The notes: generated by a model not told the origin, from the letters alone. A stretch of DNA of 64,000 nt from Rhodococcus rhodochrous (GCF_014854695.1 NZ_CP027557.1:1488001-1552000); one strand, 5' to 3'. Shown: positions 9,335 through 18,388, counted from the stretch's first letter. Numbers and translations are program-made.

Positions 9335-9730
9335 ATGCTCACGGTTCTGCTGTACGTGCTCGTGATGGCGGGCGTCGCCGCCGTGCTGTTCTTCGTCGCG
9401 AGCGCCGTCTTCGGCCGGGGCGAGACGTTGGCGCCGCTGCCTCCGGGCACCACCGTCACGGTGCTGCCGGCCACCGACGTCACCGGCACCGACATCCGCG
9501 ACCTGCGGTTCCAGCAGACCGTGCGGGGTTACAAGATGAGCGAGGTCGACTGGGCGCTCGATCGTCTCGCCCGCGAGGTCGACGAGCTGCGGGTCCGTCT
9601 CGCCGACGCCGAGGCCCGCGCGGCGGGAGAGTCGGTCGACGGTGCCGGGCAGGACGTCGGGGCAGAAGAGCTCGAAGAGGAGGACGTTCCGGAGAGCGCA
9701 TCGTCCGAGTCGACGGGGGAGTCGCGATGA
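9335..9730 (+). CDS. DivIVA-domain membrane protein
   Basis: 131 aa. One N-terminal membrane helix (about 4-28, LLYVLVMAGVAAVLFFVASAVF) precedes a short linker and the DivIVA hallmark around residues 62-90: LRFQQTVRGYKMSEVDWALD, where the RGYKxxEVD core is diagnostic. A short coiled coil and an acidic tail end it. Full-length DivIVA/Wag31 directs polar growth and is much longer, so this is a membrane-anchored mini-DivIVA like Rv1209. It may recruit or sense curvature-associated complexes; this is inference. It overlaps the downstream tag gene by 4 bp (ATGA). Confidence 0.85.
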   Translation: MLTVLLYVLVMAGVAAVLFFVASAVFGRGETLAPLPPGTTVTVLPATDVTGTDIRDLRFQQTVRGYKMSEVDWALDRLAREVDELRVRLADAEARAAGESVDGAGQDVGAEELEEEDVPESASSESTGESR

Positions 9731-10350
9731 CGGCCGACGAGCAAGGACCCGTGGTCGACACCGACGAGCACGCTGCCGTAACCGATGCCGACGACCGCGT
9801 GCGGTGCCCGTGGGCGGTCGACGGTCCCGGTTCGTCGCTCTACCGCGACTATCACGATTACGAGTGGGGCCGGCCACTCCACGGCCGCGACGAGATGTTC
9901 GAGCGGCTCTCCCTCGAGGCGTTCCAGTCGGGGTTGTCGTGGCTGACGATCCTGCGCAAGCGGGAGGCCTTCCGCGCGGCATTCCAGGGCTTCGACGTCG
10001 AGGCGGTCGCCCGCTTCACGGAGGCCGACGTCGAGAGGTTGCTCGCCGACCCCGGCATCGTGCGCAACCGCCGCAAGATCGAGGCGGTGATCGCCAACGC
10101 GCGGGCCGTGCTCGAACTGCCCACCGACCTCGACGAGCTGCTGTGGTCGTTCGCACCGCCGCGACGCGCGCGACGGTCGGTAACGGTCGAGGAGATTCCG
10201 GCAGTGACGCCGGAGTCCACGGCGATGGCCCGTGAGCTGAAGCGTCACGGCTTCCGGTTTGTGGGCCCTACCACCGCATATGCGCTGATGCAGGCCACCG
10301 GGATGGTCGACGATCACCTCGAATCGTGCTGGGTGTCACTCGACCCGTAG
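9727..10350 (+). CDS. tag: DNA-3-methyladenine glycosylase I
   Basis: 207 aa. A helix-hairpin-helix base-excision enzyme that removes 3-methyladenine from alkylated DNA. The zinc-binding set of the Tag family is present: Cys27 (RCPWA), His43 (YHDYEWG), and His197 and Cys201 (DDHLESCW). The FERLSLEAFQSGLSWLTIL segment carries the conserved Glu and Trp of the base pocket. ATG at 9727 overlaps the stop of the DivIVA-like gene. About 25 residues precede the conserved start and look disordered. Syntenic with Rv1210 (tagA). Confidence 0.93.
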   Translation: MTADEQGPVVDTDEHAAVTDADDRVRCPWAVDGPGSSLYRDYHDYEWGRPLHGRDEMFERLSLEAFQSGLSWLTILRKREAFRAAFQGFDVEAVARFTEADVERLLADPGIVRNRRKIEAVIANARAVLELPTDLDELLWSFAPPRRARRSVTVEEIPAVTPESTAMARELKRHGFRFVGPTTAYALMQATGMVDDHLESCWVSLDP

Positions 10351-10501
10351 AACCCGGAGGAGTCTCTTACCCAGGAGTCAGCTACGCGCACGTATTCCGG
10401 ATAGGGAAGAATGAGAAGGTGCGCGTCGCCGCGACCGGCGATGCAACCACACGGTAACCCACGCGCCCGGCGGTCGGGTGCAGATTTGGAGGGAGCAGAG
10501 G

Positions 10502-10669
10502 ATGGCGGCCATGAAGCCCCGGACCGGGGACGGTCCCCTCGAAGCAACCAAAGAGGGACGAGGAATCGTCATGAGGGTTCCACTCGAGGGCGGCGGACGT
10601 CTGGTCGTCGAGCTCACGCCGGAAGAGGCTGCGGCACTCGGCGACGAACTCAAGAGTGTCACCAGCTGA
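10502..10669 (+). CDS. DUF3117 small conserved protein
   Basis: 55 aa, starting at the ATG at 10502, which has a GGAGGGAGCAGAGG ribosome site. An in-frame start 8 codons upstream is less likely. It reads MAAMKPRTGDGPLEATKEGR and ends in ELTPEEAAALGDELKSVTS. This is the DUF3117 family, a very conserved short protein of mycolata and relatives (Rv1211). Its function is unknown. It has its own 151-bp upstream region and its own strong terminator, so it is probably monocistronic. Confidence 0.9.
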   Translation: MAAMKPRTGDGPLEATKEGRGIVMRVPLEGGGRLVVELTPEEAAALGDELKSVTS

Positions 10670-10690
10670 TCGGCCCCTCTCAGGGCACTC

Positions 10691-10722
10691 CGGGCCCCGC
10701 GCTTCTCGGCGCGCGGGGCCCG
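10691..10722 (+). terminator. Terminator of the DUF3117 gene
   Basis: A perfect 12-bp GC stem (10691-10702 with 10711-10722) around an 8-base loop, 22 bp after the DUF3117 stop. It insulates this small gene from the methyltransferase gene that starts at 10754. Confidence 0.8.
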
Positions 10723-10753
10723 GTGTCGTCCTGAGAACACGATCGGAGGCGCG

Positions 10754-11650
10754 ATGCTCGCCGACGTGATCGACCTTCTCGCGTGCCCTCACTGCGAGTC
10801 CGCGCTCGACCTCGACGACAACGTCGTGATGTGCGATCGCGGGCACAGCTTCGACGTCGCACGCCAGGGCTACGTGTCGCTGCTCGCCGGCGGTTCGACG
10901 CCGTTCACCGGCGACACCGCCGACATGATCGCCGCCCGCGCCGACTTCCTCGGTGCCGGGCACTACGACCCCATCCGCCGCGCGGTAGCCGACGCCTGCG
11001 TCGACACGGCCGATGCGGTGGACACTGCCGATTCGGTGGACGCACCCGCCGACGCTGCGATCCTCGAGGTCGGGGCCGGTACGGGGCAGTACCTCGCGTC
11101 CGTGCTCGACGCCCTGCCGGCAGCGCGCGGCATCGGACTCGACGTCTCCAAGCCCGCGGTGCGCCGCATCGCCCGCAGCCATCCCCGGACCGGAGCGATC
11201 CTCGCCGACGCGTGGCAACGACTGCCCGTGAAGTCGGCCTCGCTCACCCATGTGCTGTCGGTGTTCGCGCCGCGCAACGCCGCCGAGAGCCACCGCGTGC
11301 TCGCCCCCGGCGGAACGCTCGTCGTCGCGACACCCACCTCGGAGCATCTGCGCGAACTGGTCGCGCTACCCGGCATGGTGAGCGTGGACGACCGGAAGAC
11401 CGAGCGGCTCTCGTCCGCCCTGTCGGGACGTTTCGAGCGGGCGGGACGGACGGACGTGCGCTTCACGGCCGCATTCCCGCGCGAGGCGCTCGGCCTCGTC
11501 GCGGGGATGGGCCCGTCGGCCCACCACGTGACCTCCGACCGGCGTGCGGAGTTGCTGGCCTCTCTGCCCGACCCGTTCGACGTGACGGTGTCGGTCACCG
11601 TCACCACGTGGCGACGGGTCGGGACGGCCGACGAACCTAGCGCGCCGTGA
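10754..11650 (+). CDS. RlmA-type rRNA (guanine-N1) methyltransferase-like protein
   Basis: 298 aa. The N-terminus has a zinc-binding CPHC (Cys11, Cys14), Cys27 and His31 followed by GHSFDVARQGYVSLL, the signature of RlmA/TlrB enzymes that methylate 23S rRNA at G745 or G748. SAM motif I, EVGAGTG, is at 105-111. Residues 84-98 hold a low-complexity repeat (DTADAVDTADSVDAP) that looks like recent expansion. Members can modulate macrolide susceptibility (TlrB with tylosin); whether this one does is not known. The last 14 bp overlap the convergent glgM. Confidence 0.85.
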   Translation: MLADVIDLLACPHCESALDLDDNVVMCDRGHSFDVARQGYVSLLAGGSTPFTGDTADMIAARADFLGAGHYDPIRRAVADACVDTADAVDTADSVDAPADAAILEVGAGTGQYLASVLDALPAARGIGLDVSKPAVRRIARSHPRTGAILADAWQRLPVKSASLTHVLSVFAPRNAAESHRVLAPGGTLVVATPTSEHLRELVALPGMVSVDDRKTERLSSALSGRFERAGRTDVRFTAAFPREALGLVAGMGPSAHHVTSDRRAELLASLPDPFDVTVSVTVTTWRRVGTADEPSAP

Positions 11651-12809
11651 TCACCTGCTGGTAGACGGAGACGGTCTGACGGGCGATCTGCGCCCACGAG
11701 AACTCGCTGACGGCGCGGTCGCGTCCGGCCCGGCCCCACTGTGCGGCCCGGTCGCGGTCGCGCGCGACGTCGTTGACGGCGTCGGCCAGTGCACGCTCGT
11801 AGGTCGCGGTGTCGAACGCGTCGTAGTGCACCAGGCGCCCGGTGATCCCGTCCTGCACCACCTCCGGGATGCCTCCCACGTCGGAGGCCACCACGGCGGT
11901 CTCGCAGGCCATCGCCTCGAGGTTGACGATCCCCAGCGGCTCGTACACCGAGGGGCAGACGAAAACCGTTGCCGCCGAGAGGAGTTCGCGGACCGATGCG
12001 GTGGGCAGCATCTCGCGCACCCAGTGCACCCCGTCGCGGGCCTCCTGCAGGGCGGCCACCGCGCGTTCGGTCTCGGCGGCGATCTCGGGGGTGTCGGGCG
12101 CGCCGGCACACAGGACGAGCTGGATATCGGGATCGAGGTGGTGCGCCGCGGCGATCAGGTGCCCGACGCCCTTCTGCCGGGTGATGCGGCCCACGAACAC
12201 GACGATCGGGCGGTCCGGATCGAGACCGATTCGGGTGACGACGGACTCGTGGCCCGGCTCGGCCGGACCCGGATGCCAGACGGCGGTGTCGATCCCGTTG
12301 CGCACCACGTGGACCCGAGCAGGATCGACGAAGGGGTAGGCGTCGAGCACGTCGAGGCGCATCCCGTCGCTGACCGCGATGATCGCGTCGGCGTACCGGA
12401 CGGCGTTGCGTTCGGACCAGGAGGAGATGCGGTAACCGCCGCCGAGCTGCTCGGCCTTCCACGGCCGTCGCGGCTCGAGGGAGTGCGCGGTGAGGATGTG
12501 CGGGACATCGTGGAGTTCGGCGGCGAGATGACCGGCCAGCCCGGTGTACCAGGTGTGCGAGTGCACCACGTCGACTCCGGCCGCGGCGTGCGCCATGCGC
12601 AACCCGGCGGACAGGGTCGTCAGGGCGGGATTGGCGTCGCGCAGTGCCGGGTCGGGGGAGTGCACGAACGCGGTGTCGCGCGGTGCACCCGTGCAGTGCA
12701 CGTCGACCTCGACCAGTCGACGCAGTTGTTCGACGAGTTCGGTGACGTGGACTCCGGCCCCGCCGTACACCTCAGGCGGATATTCCCGCGTCATCATTGC
12801 CACCCTCAC
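11637..12809 (-). CDS. glgM: Maltose-1-phosphate synthase / glycogen synthase, GT4
   Basis: 390 aa starting at the GTG at 12809 ([22 protein letters not shown]). A retaining GT-B glycosyltransferase (GT4) using ADP-glucose. In mycobacteria the homologue (Rv1212c, first named GlgA) makes maltose 1-phosphate for the GlgE alpha-glucan pathway. Visible are the N-terminal GGAGVHV phosphate loop and the C-terminal [19 protein letters not shown] donor-site segment with the EX7E motif. It is divergent from glgC, which makes its ADP-glucose donor, across 113 bp. An in-frame ATG/GTG extension further upstream is not conserved. Confidence 0.92.
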   Translation of the reverse strand: MRVAMMTREYPPEVYGGAGVHVTELVEQLRRLVEVDVHCTGAPRDTAFVHSPDPALRDANPALTTLSAGLRMAHAAAGVDVVHSHTWYTGLAGHLAAELHDVPHILTAHSLEPRRPWKAEQLGGGYRISSWSERNAVRYADAIIAVSDGMRLDVLDAYPFVDPARVHVVRNGIDTAVWHPGPAEPGHESVVTRIGLDPDRPIVVFVGRITRQKGVGHLIAAAHHLDPDIQLVLCAGAPDTPEIAAETERAVAALQEARDGVHWVREMLPTASVRELLSAATVFVCPSVYEPLGIVNLEAMACETAVVASDVGGIPEVVQDGITGRLVHYDAFDTATYERALADAVNDVARDRDRAAQWGRAGRDRAVSEFSWAQIARQTVSVYQQVITAR

Positions 12810-12922
12810 CGCCTCAAAGTAGCGGGCCGCGCAGGTTCCGGCCACCCGGCCCCGACACTCCGATCGGCGTCGAGATTCCGCTTCGCTGGCGGTGGCCTGG
12901 GTCGGGGGATAGGTTGAAGCGT

Positions 12923-14137
12923 GTGAGGAGCCAGCCCCATGTGCTTGGAATCGTTCTCGCCGGCGGCGAGGGCAAACGTCTGTATCCGCTGACCGCGGAC
13001 AGAGCCAAGCCGGCAGTGCCGTTCGGGGGCGCGTACCGCCTCATCGATTTCGTGCTCAGCAATCTCGTGAATGCCGGTTACCTGCGCATCTGCGTTCTCA
13101 CGCAGTACAAGTCGCACTCCCTCGACCGGCACATCTCGCAGACCTGGCGCCTGTCCGGATTCACCGGTGAGTACATCACCCCGGTGCCGGCCCAGCAGCG
13201 ACTCGGTCCCCGCTGGTACACCGGCAGCGCCGACGCGATCCTGCAGTCGCTCAACCTGGTCTACGACGAGGATCCCGAGTACATCGTGGTCTTCGGCGCC
13301 GACCACGTGTACCGGATGGACCCCGAGCAGATGGTGCGCCAGCACATCGAGTCGGGAGCCGGTGTCACCGTCGCCGGTATCCGCGTCCCGCGGAGCGAAG
13401 CCTTCGCGTTCGGCTGCATCGACAGCGACGAGAGCGGCAGGATCACCCAGTTCCTCGAGAAGCCCGCACACCCGCCCGGGACGCCCGACGACCCCAACGT
13501 CACGTTCGCGTCCATGGGCAACTACGTCTTCACCACGAAGGTCCTCGTCGAGGCGCTGCGGGCCGACTCGGAGAATCCCGACTCCGACCACGACATGGGC
13601 GGCGACATCATCCCCGCGCTCGTCGAGCAGGGCGAGGCCCACGTCTACGACTTCAACGACAACGTCGTCCCGGGCGCGACCGAACGCGACCGTGCCTACT
13701 GGCGCGACGTCGGTACGCTCGACGCCTTCTACGACGCCCACATGGACCTCGTGTCGGTCCACCCGATCTTCAATCTCTACAACCGGCGCTGGCCCATCCG
13801 CGGTGCCGCCGAGAACCTGCCGCCCGCGAAGTTCGTGCAGGGTGGCCTGGCGCAGGAATCGATCGTCGGTGCCGGCAGCATCCTGTCGGCCGCCACGGTT
13901 CGCAACTCGGTGCTCAGCTCGAACGTCATGGTCGACGACGGAGCGACCGTCGAGGGCAGCGTGCTCATGCCCGGTGTGCGCATCGGCAAGGGTGCGGTCG
14001 TGCGACGAGCGATCCTCGACAAGAACGTCGTCGTCGGCGACGGCGAGATCATCGGCGTCGACCTCGAGCGCGACCGTCAGCGGTTCGCGGTCAGCAACGG
14101 TGGTGTCGTCGCCATCGGCAAGGGCATCTGGATCTGA
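12923..14137 (+). CDS. glgC: Glucose-1-phosphate adenylyltransferase
   Basis: 404 aa from the GTG at 12923 ([20 protein letters not shown]), the same length as M. tuberculosis GlgC. It makes ADP-glucose from ATP and glucose 1-phosphate, the committed step of glycogen and alpha-glucan synthesis. The nucleotide loop [11 protein letters not shown], the catalytic Asp region [10 protein letters not shown], the glucose-1-phosphate site FLEKP and a C-terminal left-handed beta-helix are all visible. A much longer reading frame opens upstream at 12797, but it has no family similarity. Regulation by central metabolites is the family norm. Confidence 0.95.
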   Translation: MRSQPHVLGIVLAGGEGKRLYPLTADRAKPAVPFGGAYRLIDFVLSNLVNAGYLRICVLTQYKSHSLDRHISQTWRLSGFTGEYITPVPAQQRLGPRWYTGSADAILQSLNLVYDEDPEYIVVFGADHVYRMDPEQMVRQHIESGAGVTVAGIRVPRSEAFAFGCIDSDESGRITQFLEKPAHPPGTPDDPNVTFASMGNYVFTTKVLVEALRADSENPDSDHDMGGDIIPALVEQGEAHVYDFNDNVVPGATERDRAYWRDVGTLDAFYDAHMDLVSVHPIFNLYNRRWPIRGAAENLPPAKFVQGGLAQESIVGAGSILSAATVRNSVLSSNVMVDDGATVEGSVLMPGVRIGKGAVVRRAILDKNVVVGDGEIIGVDLERDRQRFAVSNGGVVAIGKGIWI

Positions 14138-14147
14138 GACTGTGCCT

Positions 14148-14236
14148 GCCCCGAAGCCGGACGCCGGGGCGCACCGCGCAGATCAGCTGAGGCGCACCGC
14201 CGCAGATCAACTGAGGCGCACCGCGCAGAGCAGGCC
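14148..14236. repeat. Weak hairpin and tandem ~23-bp repeats at the methyltransferase 3' end
   Basis: Between glgC and the reverse O-methyltransferase there is a short inverted repeat (14148-14153 with 14165-14170). It is followed by about two and a half copies of a 23-24 bp unit beginning GCGCACCGC and ending CAGCTGAG or CAACTGAG (about 14169-14230). The last copy is the 3' coding end of the methyltransferase, including its stop. On the reverse strand the extra copy re-encodes the same VRLS-stop ending. It looks like a local slippage duplication over a stop codon. Confidence 0.65.
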
Positions 14237-14890
14237 GTCGCCGAGCGGCAGGACCACCGGGGCGAGGCGCTCGTCGTCGGACACCGCGCGGGTGGCCTCG
14301 CGCACCGCGAGCACCGTCGCGTCGCGGGCGGCGGGGTCGGCGACCCGTCCGTCGAGCAGGGCGTTGTGCAGCACGATCACGCCACCGGGCCGGAGCAGAC
14401 GCACGCCCTCGCGCACGAAGTGCGGATGGTCGGCGGGGGTCGCGTCGACGAAGACCATGTCGTAGCCGGAGTCGGCGAGTCGCGGCAGCACGTCGAGCGC
14501 GCGGCCGTTGATGAGGCGGGTGCGCGACGCCACGATGCCGGCCTCGCGGAAGGCGATCTTCGCGGCCCGCTGATGTTCCGGTTCGCTGTCGATCGTGGTG
14601 AGCACGCCGTCCTCGCGGAGGCCGTGCAGCAACCACAGCCCGCTCACACCCGCACCGGTCCCGATCTCCACTACCGTCTTCGCGTCGAGCATGCGGGCGA
14701 ACATCGCGAGGGTGGCTCCGACGGAGGGGGACACCGGGTCGGCGCCCAGATCTTCGGCACGGTCACGCGCCGCGGCGAGCTCGTCGTCCTCGACGACGAT
14801 GTTCTCGGCGTGGGTCAGGATGCGATCGGCGTTGGTCTGCACCTCACTGAGGCTATCCTCGGCGATTCGTTCGCGCAGGCAGGCGCGCAC
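14207..14890 (-). CDS. O-methyltransferase (class I, SAM-dependent)
   Basis: 227 aa. A cation-dependent-type O-methyltransferase fold: SAM motif [14 protein letters not shown] at about residues 73-86, a TIDSEPEH acidic ribose-binding loop, and YDMVFVDA motif II. The homologue sits in the same place in M. tuberculosis (Rv1220c), divergent from sigE. The substrate is unknown. GTG at 14890 is used; a GTG at 14842 would shorten it by 16 residues and neither has a good ribosome site. Its position sharing a promoter region with sigE suggests a stress link, but only by context. Confidence 0.85.
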   Translation of the reverse strand: MRACLRERIAEDSLSEVQTNADRILTHAENIVVEDDELAAARDRAEDLGADPVSPSVGATLAMFARMLDAKTVVEIGTGAGVSGLWLLHGLREDGVLTTIDSEPEHQRAAKIAFREAGIVASRTRLINGRALDVLPRLADSGYDMVFVDATPADHPHFVREGVRLLRPGGVIVLHNALLDGRVADPAARDATVLAVREATRAVSDDERLAPVVLPLGDGLLCAVRLS

Positions 14891-14944
14891 GGAGTGGTGC
14901 CGTCAGTTGTGTGATTTCGGCGGATGAACATGCCCGGACCGGTT

Positions 14945-14963
14945 TTCTCAGCGACGTTTCAGG
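14945..14963 (+). promoter_or_regulatory. MprA-box-like direct repeat
   Basis: Two loosely alike octamers, TTCTCAGC (14945-14952) and GTTTCAGG (14956-14963), share the TCAG core and are separated by the 3 bases GAC. The mycobacterial MprA box is described as two 8-bp direct repeats three bases apart, and MprA controls sigE there. The match in layout is good; binding here is inference. Confidence 0.5.
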
Positions 14964-15060
14964 TTACTCATACGGCGGCCACATGGCCGCGAGGAAAACT
15001 GACACTCGACGAACCGGACGATCGCACCGGTTCACGACTTCGAGGACGCACCGGCCTCGT

Positions 15061-15086
15061 GGAACGTTCCTGTGAAGGAATATTCC
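15061..15086. promoter_or_regulatory. Paired palindromes before sigE
   Basis: GGAACGTTCC (15061-15070) and GGAATATTCC (15077-15086) are both perfect 10-bp palindromes, differing only in the central two base pairs, with centres 16 bp apart. They lie about 73-98 bp before the sigE ATG. A dimeric regulator or overlapping ECF -35 (GGAA) elements could explain them. If translation began at the GTG at 15072, the second would be inside the gene. Confidence 0.5.
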
Positions 15087-15158
15087 CTGAAGGTCGCGTG
15101 TTGTAGGCCCCGAAGCCCATATCACTGCGGTCCCGACGAGGAGGATCCACCGATCCAC

Positions 15159-15794
15159 ATGACCCGATCCCACACCGTTCCCGAGAACGACGCCTCGGCG
15201 CTCGACGCTGCCTTCGAGGCGGACCTGAGCGGCACCGCGGCGTTCGATGCCACCGGGGACCGCGCGGCGATGCCGTCGTGGGACGAACTCGTTCGTGAGC
15301 ACGGCGACCGTGTCTACCGACTCGCCTACCGTCTTTCCGGCAACGCTCAGGACGCGGAGGATCTCACGCAGGAGACCTTCATCCGCGTCTTCCGGTCGTT
15401 GCAGAACTATCAGCCCGGCACTTTCGAGGGCTGGTTGCATCGCATCACCACGAACCTCTTCCTGGACATGGTGCGCCGCCGGAACCGCATCCGGATGGAA
15501 GCGCTCCCGGAGGACTACGATCGGGTACCGGCCGCAGGGCCGAACCCCGAGGAGATCTACCACGACGCGCGTCTCGGCGCCGACCTGCAGTCCGCTCTGG
15601 ACTCGCTCGGACCCGAGTACCGTGCCGCGGTGGTGCTCTGTGACATCGAAGGTCTGTCCTACGAGGAGATCGGTGCCACACTGGGGGTGAAACTCGGTAC
15701 GGTACGTAGTCGTATCCACCGAGGCCGCCAGGCACTCCGCGAGTACCTGCGCGAGCATGGAAAGGTCGAAAACGGTCGCGTCGATGCGGGGTAG
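15159..15794 (+). CDS. sigE: ECF RNA polymerase sigma factor SigE
   Basis: 211 aa. The sigma-2 region ([27 protein letters not shown]) and sigma-4 helix-turn-helix ([27 protein letters not shown]) are intact and close to M. tuberculosis SigE (Rv1221). It directs the response to envelope stress, heat and detergents. I use the ATG at 15159; a GAGGAGGA motif ends 14 bases before it, a long spacing. A GTG at 15072 would add 29 residues, and alternative sigE starts are known in mycobacteria. The first 30 residues are acidic and variable. It is followed by rseA (16 bp) and htrA. Confidence 0.95.
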   Translation: MTRSHTVPENDASALDAAFEADLSGTAAFDATGDRAAMPSWDELVREHGDRVYRLAYRLSGNAQDAEDLTQETFIRVFRSLQNYQPGTFEGWLHRITTNLFLDMVRRRNRIRMEALPEDYDRVPAAGPNPEEIYHDARLGADLQSALDSLGPEYRAAVVLCDIEGLSYEEIGATLGVKLGTVRSRIHRGRQALREYLREHGKVENGRVDAG

Positions 15795-15810
15795 CCGCCG
15801 GGAGGTAGTG

Positions 15811-16143
15811 ATGACGATGGTGCAACCACCTCGCAGGTTCGGCTCCACTGAACATCTCGCCAGCGAGGCAGTTGCCGCTTTCGTCGACGGCGAACTGCGC
15901 ATGGCGGCCTACATGCGGGCCGCCCAGCACCTGTCGATGTGTCCGGAGTGTGCCGCCGAGGTCGAAGCCCAGCAGCAGGCCCGCCACGCACTGCGGTCCG
16001 CTGCCGATCACGTACCGCGTATGCCGAGTTCACTGCTCGGGACGCTCAGCAACATCCCTTCACACCTGTGCGATCCATCCCCGCACCCGCAGGCAGAGGA
16101 AGGCTTCGCCGCGCGCCGCTGGTCGATTCTCCGGCGCCGGTGA
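15811..16143 (+). CDS. rseA: Zinc-containing anti-sigma-E factor
   Basis: 110 aa. A ZAS-type anti-sigma domain with the HxxxCxxC signature: His40, Cys44 and Cys47 (QHLSMCPEC). It should bind SigE and release it on oxidation or degradation; in M. tuberculosis, RseA (Rv1222) is degraded after phosphorylation. No transmembrane segment is present, so it is cytosolic. The ATG at 15811 has a GGAGGT ribosome site; an in-frame GTG directly before it is possible. It lies 16 bp after sigE in the same transcript. Confidence 0.9.
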   Translation: MTMVQPPRRFGSTEHLASEAVAAFVDGELRMAAYMRAAQHLSMCPECAAEVEAQQQARHALRSAADHVPRMPSSLLGTLSNIPSHLCDPSPHPQAEEGFAARRWSILRRR

Positions 16144-16225
16144 CCGGACGGGCGGTAACAGGTGATCCGATGCCATCGGTGATACTGGGCTGCGTGACGG
16201 ACCTAGACGGGGGAGACGGGCACGC

Positions 16226-17827
16226 GTGACGGCCGAATCTGCGCAGCACACCGAACGACGAGCCGGCGACGATCCTCGTCGCGACGACGAGCTGCCCCAT
16301 GCCTCATCCGGTAAGGACTCGTCGGGAAGAGGCTCGTCCGGCAACGCCTCGTCGGGTGGGTCCGACGGAGCGATCACGCGCCCTGATGACGCTCCCCGCC
16401 TCGAACCCCGGCCCGTCTACCGGCCCACCGTCGACCAGGCATCCGCACGGGTCTTCGGACGCCCGCCCGGTGCCGAGGGCTCGTTCGACTCCTCGGTCCA
16501 TCCACGCGTCGTCGACCCGCGCGTCCAGCAGGCGCCCCCGACCGACGCGATCCTGGCCGAGGCCTACGGACGTCCGTCCGACGCCGACGAGACACTCCAG
16601 CGTCCTCCCGCTCAGCCCGCAGCCGAGACCGAGGACGACACCGAACCCGATCCGTGGCGCGACCCCGACTCCGCGGTGCGGCTCGGTCCGCCCCTGGCCG
16701 GGGAGGCCGAGGAGAAGGAACTTCCCCCGGCCCCCGGACTCACCCTGCGTGAGGTGTTGTTCGACCGCCGCGTCCAACCCCGCGCACTCGCGACCTTGGC
16801 CGCGGTGGCCGTCGTGATCGGCATGGTCGGCGGACTCGTCGTCGCGCTCGCGACCGCCGACAACGGTTCGCTGACCAGTCGCGGAGTGACGCTGAGCCAG
16901 TCGGGTCCCGACGAGGAACTGCCGACTGGCGCGGTCGCGCGTGTCGCCGACACCGTGCTGCCTGCGGTCGTCTCCATCCAGACCACCGTCGGTGGCGACG
17001 CCGGCACCGGCTCGGGCGTGGTGATCGACGGCGCCGGCTACATCGTCACCAACAACCATGTCATCTCGATGGCCGCCGGAAATCCCGACGCGAAGGTGCA
17101 GGTCACCTTCGACGACGGCACGAAGGTGCCCGCCTCGATCGTCGGACGCGACATCAAGACCGACCTGGCCGTGCTCGCCGTCGAGAACGTCGACAACCTG
17201 GTCGTCGCCGAACTGGGCCGCTCCGAGGACGTCCAGGTGGGCGAGGACGTCGTCGCGGTCGGTTCGCCGCTCGGCCTGAGCAAGACCGTCACCCGCGGCA
17301 TCGTCAGTGCGCTGCACCGGCCCATGCGGCTCAGCGGGCAGGGCACCGACACCGACGCGGTGATCGACGCCGTCCAGACCGACGCCTCGATCAACCCCGG
17401 CAACTCCGGCGGCCCCCTCATCGACATGGAGGGTCGCGTGATCGGCATCAACTCCGCGATCAAGTCGGAGACCGGCGGTTCGGTGGGTCTGGGCTTCGCG
17501 ATCCCCATCGACGACGTCACCGAGGTGGCGCAGGAGCTGATCCGCACCGGCGAGATGCGGCACCCGGACATCGGCGTGAACGCACGCTCGGTCGTCAACG
17601 ACGTCGCGAGCGGCGCGGAGGTCGCCAACGTCCGTCAGGACAGCCCGGCCCAGCGCGCAGGCATTGTCGAGGGCGACGTCATCGTCAAGGTCGGCGACCG
17701 CGAGGTCACCAGCGCCGACGAGCTCGTCGTGGCTGTCCAGCAGCAGGAGATCGACGAGCCGATCACCGTCCAGCTCGTGCGCAACGGCCGCCTCGTCGAC
17801 GTCGAGGTCACCCCCGTCTCCGACTGA
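16226..17827 (+). CDS. htrA: HtrA-type membrane-anchored serine protease
   Basis: 533 aa. A disordered cytoplasmic part of about 185 residues rich in Ser, Pro and Asp, one membrane helix (about 186-211), then a trypsin-like domain outside the membrane and a C-terminal PDZ domain (about 445-530). The triad is His278 (TNNHVI), Asp313 (KTDLAV) and Ser394 (PGNSGGP). It degrades or refolds damaged envelope proteins and is the third gene of the SigE block (Rv1223). GTG start at 16226. The PDZ carboxylate loop reads VGLGFAIP/DIGVNARS. An 82-bp gap after rseA could hold an extra promoter. Confidence 0.95.
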   Translation: MTAESAQHTERRAGDDPRRDDELPHASSGKDSSGRGSSGNASSGGSDGAITRPDDAPRLEPRPVYRPTVDQASARVFGRPPGAEGSFDSSVHPRVVDPRVQQAPPTDAILAEAYGRPSDADETLQRPPAQPAAETEDDTEPDPWRDPDSAVRLGPPLAGEAEEKELPPAPGLTLREVLFDRRVQPRALATLAAVAVVIGMVGGLVVALATADNGSLTSRGVTLSQSGPDEELPTGAVARVADTVLPAVVSIQTTVGGDAGTGSGVVIDGAGYIVTNNHVISMAAGNPDAKVQVTFDDGTKVPASIVGRDIKTDLAVLAVENVDNLVVAELGRSEDVQVGEDVVAVGSPLGLSKTVTRGIVSALHRPMRLSGQGTDTDAVIDAVQTDASINPGNSGGPLIDMEGRVIGINSAIKSETGGSVGLGFAIPIDDVTEVAQELIRTGEMRHPDIGVNARSVVNDVASGAEVANVRQDSPAQRAGIVEGDVIVKVGDREVTSADELVVAVQQQEIDEPITVQLVRNGRLVDVEVTPVSD

Positions 17828-17919
17828 ACGGTCCCTGTCTCGGACCGAACGTCCCAGCCGCGTGATGTGAGCTTCCGCGTAGGTGCTGCGATCCGGACGA
17901 GACCACGTACCCTGGATGC

Positions 17920-18324
17920 GTGTTCGGCAACATCGGTTGGGGCGAGTTCCTGGTACTCATCGTGGCGGCCCTCGTGGTTCTCGGCCCGGAGCGCCTGCCC
18001 GGCGCCGTCTCGTGGGTGGCCAAGTCGCTGCGTCAGGTACGCGACTACGCCACGGGTGCGCGCGACCAGCTCAAGGAGGAACTCGGACCGGAGTTCGACG
18101 ACCTGCGGCAACCCCTGTCCGAGCTGAACCAGCTGCGCGGCATGACACCGCGGGCCGTGATCACCAAGCATCTGCTCGACGGCGACGACTCGGTCCTCAC
18201 CGGCAACTTCGACAAGCCGTCCTCGGCGGCCCCGGGAACGCCCACCAACGGCGCGAGCCGGCCGAACCTGTCGAAGCCGCTCGCCCCGGACGAGAAGCCG
18301 CCGATCGATCCCGACGCCACCTGA
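17920..18324 (+). CDS. tatB: Sec-independent protein translocase subunit TatB
   Basis: 134 aa with a GTG start. The short N-terminal helix [20 protein letters not shown] has the conserved Glu before the helix and the GPE-RLP hinge of TatB, followed by an amphipathic helix and a charged, proline-rich tail. With TatC it forms the receptor for twin-arginine signal peptides in the cytoplasmic membrane. It sits 92 bp after htrA, as in M. tuberculosis (Rv1224). TatA and TatC are not in this window. Confidence 0.93.
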   Translation: MFGNIGWGEFLVLIVAALVVLGPERLPGAVSWVAKSLRQVRDYATGARDQLKEELGPEFDDLRQPLSELNQLRGMTPRAVITKHLLDGDDSVLTGNFDKPSSAAPGTPTNGASRPNLSKPLAPDEKPPIDPDAT

Positions 18325-18335
18325 CAGCTTTCCTA

Positions 18336-18376
18336 CGATCGAGCCCCCGCCGTGAAGCACGGCGGGGGCTCGATCG
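18336..18376. terminator. Bidirectional terminator between tatB and mrp
   Basis: A perfect 19-bp inverted repeat (18336-18354 with 18358-18376) around a 3-base loop, located between two convergent genes and ending 12 bp before the mrp stop. It can serve both strands. Confidence 0.85.
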
Positions 18377-18388
18377 ATATCGGGGTTC

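Larger units (their letters stand above)
14891..15158. promoter_or_regulatory. sigE upstream control region
   Basis: A 268-bp divergent gap between the O-methyltransferase and sigE. It is less GC-rich than the genes and contains a direct-repeat element resembling an MprA box and two 10-bp palindromes, listed separately. No coding potential that I trust. M. tuberculosis sigE is transcribed from several promoters, including a stress-controlled one, which is consistent with a region of this length. Confidence 0.6.
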
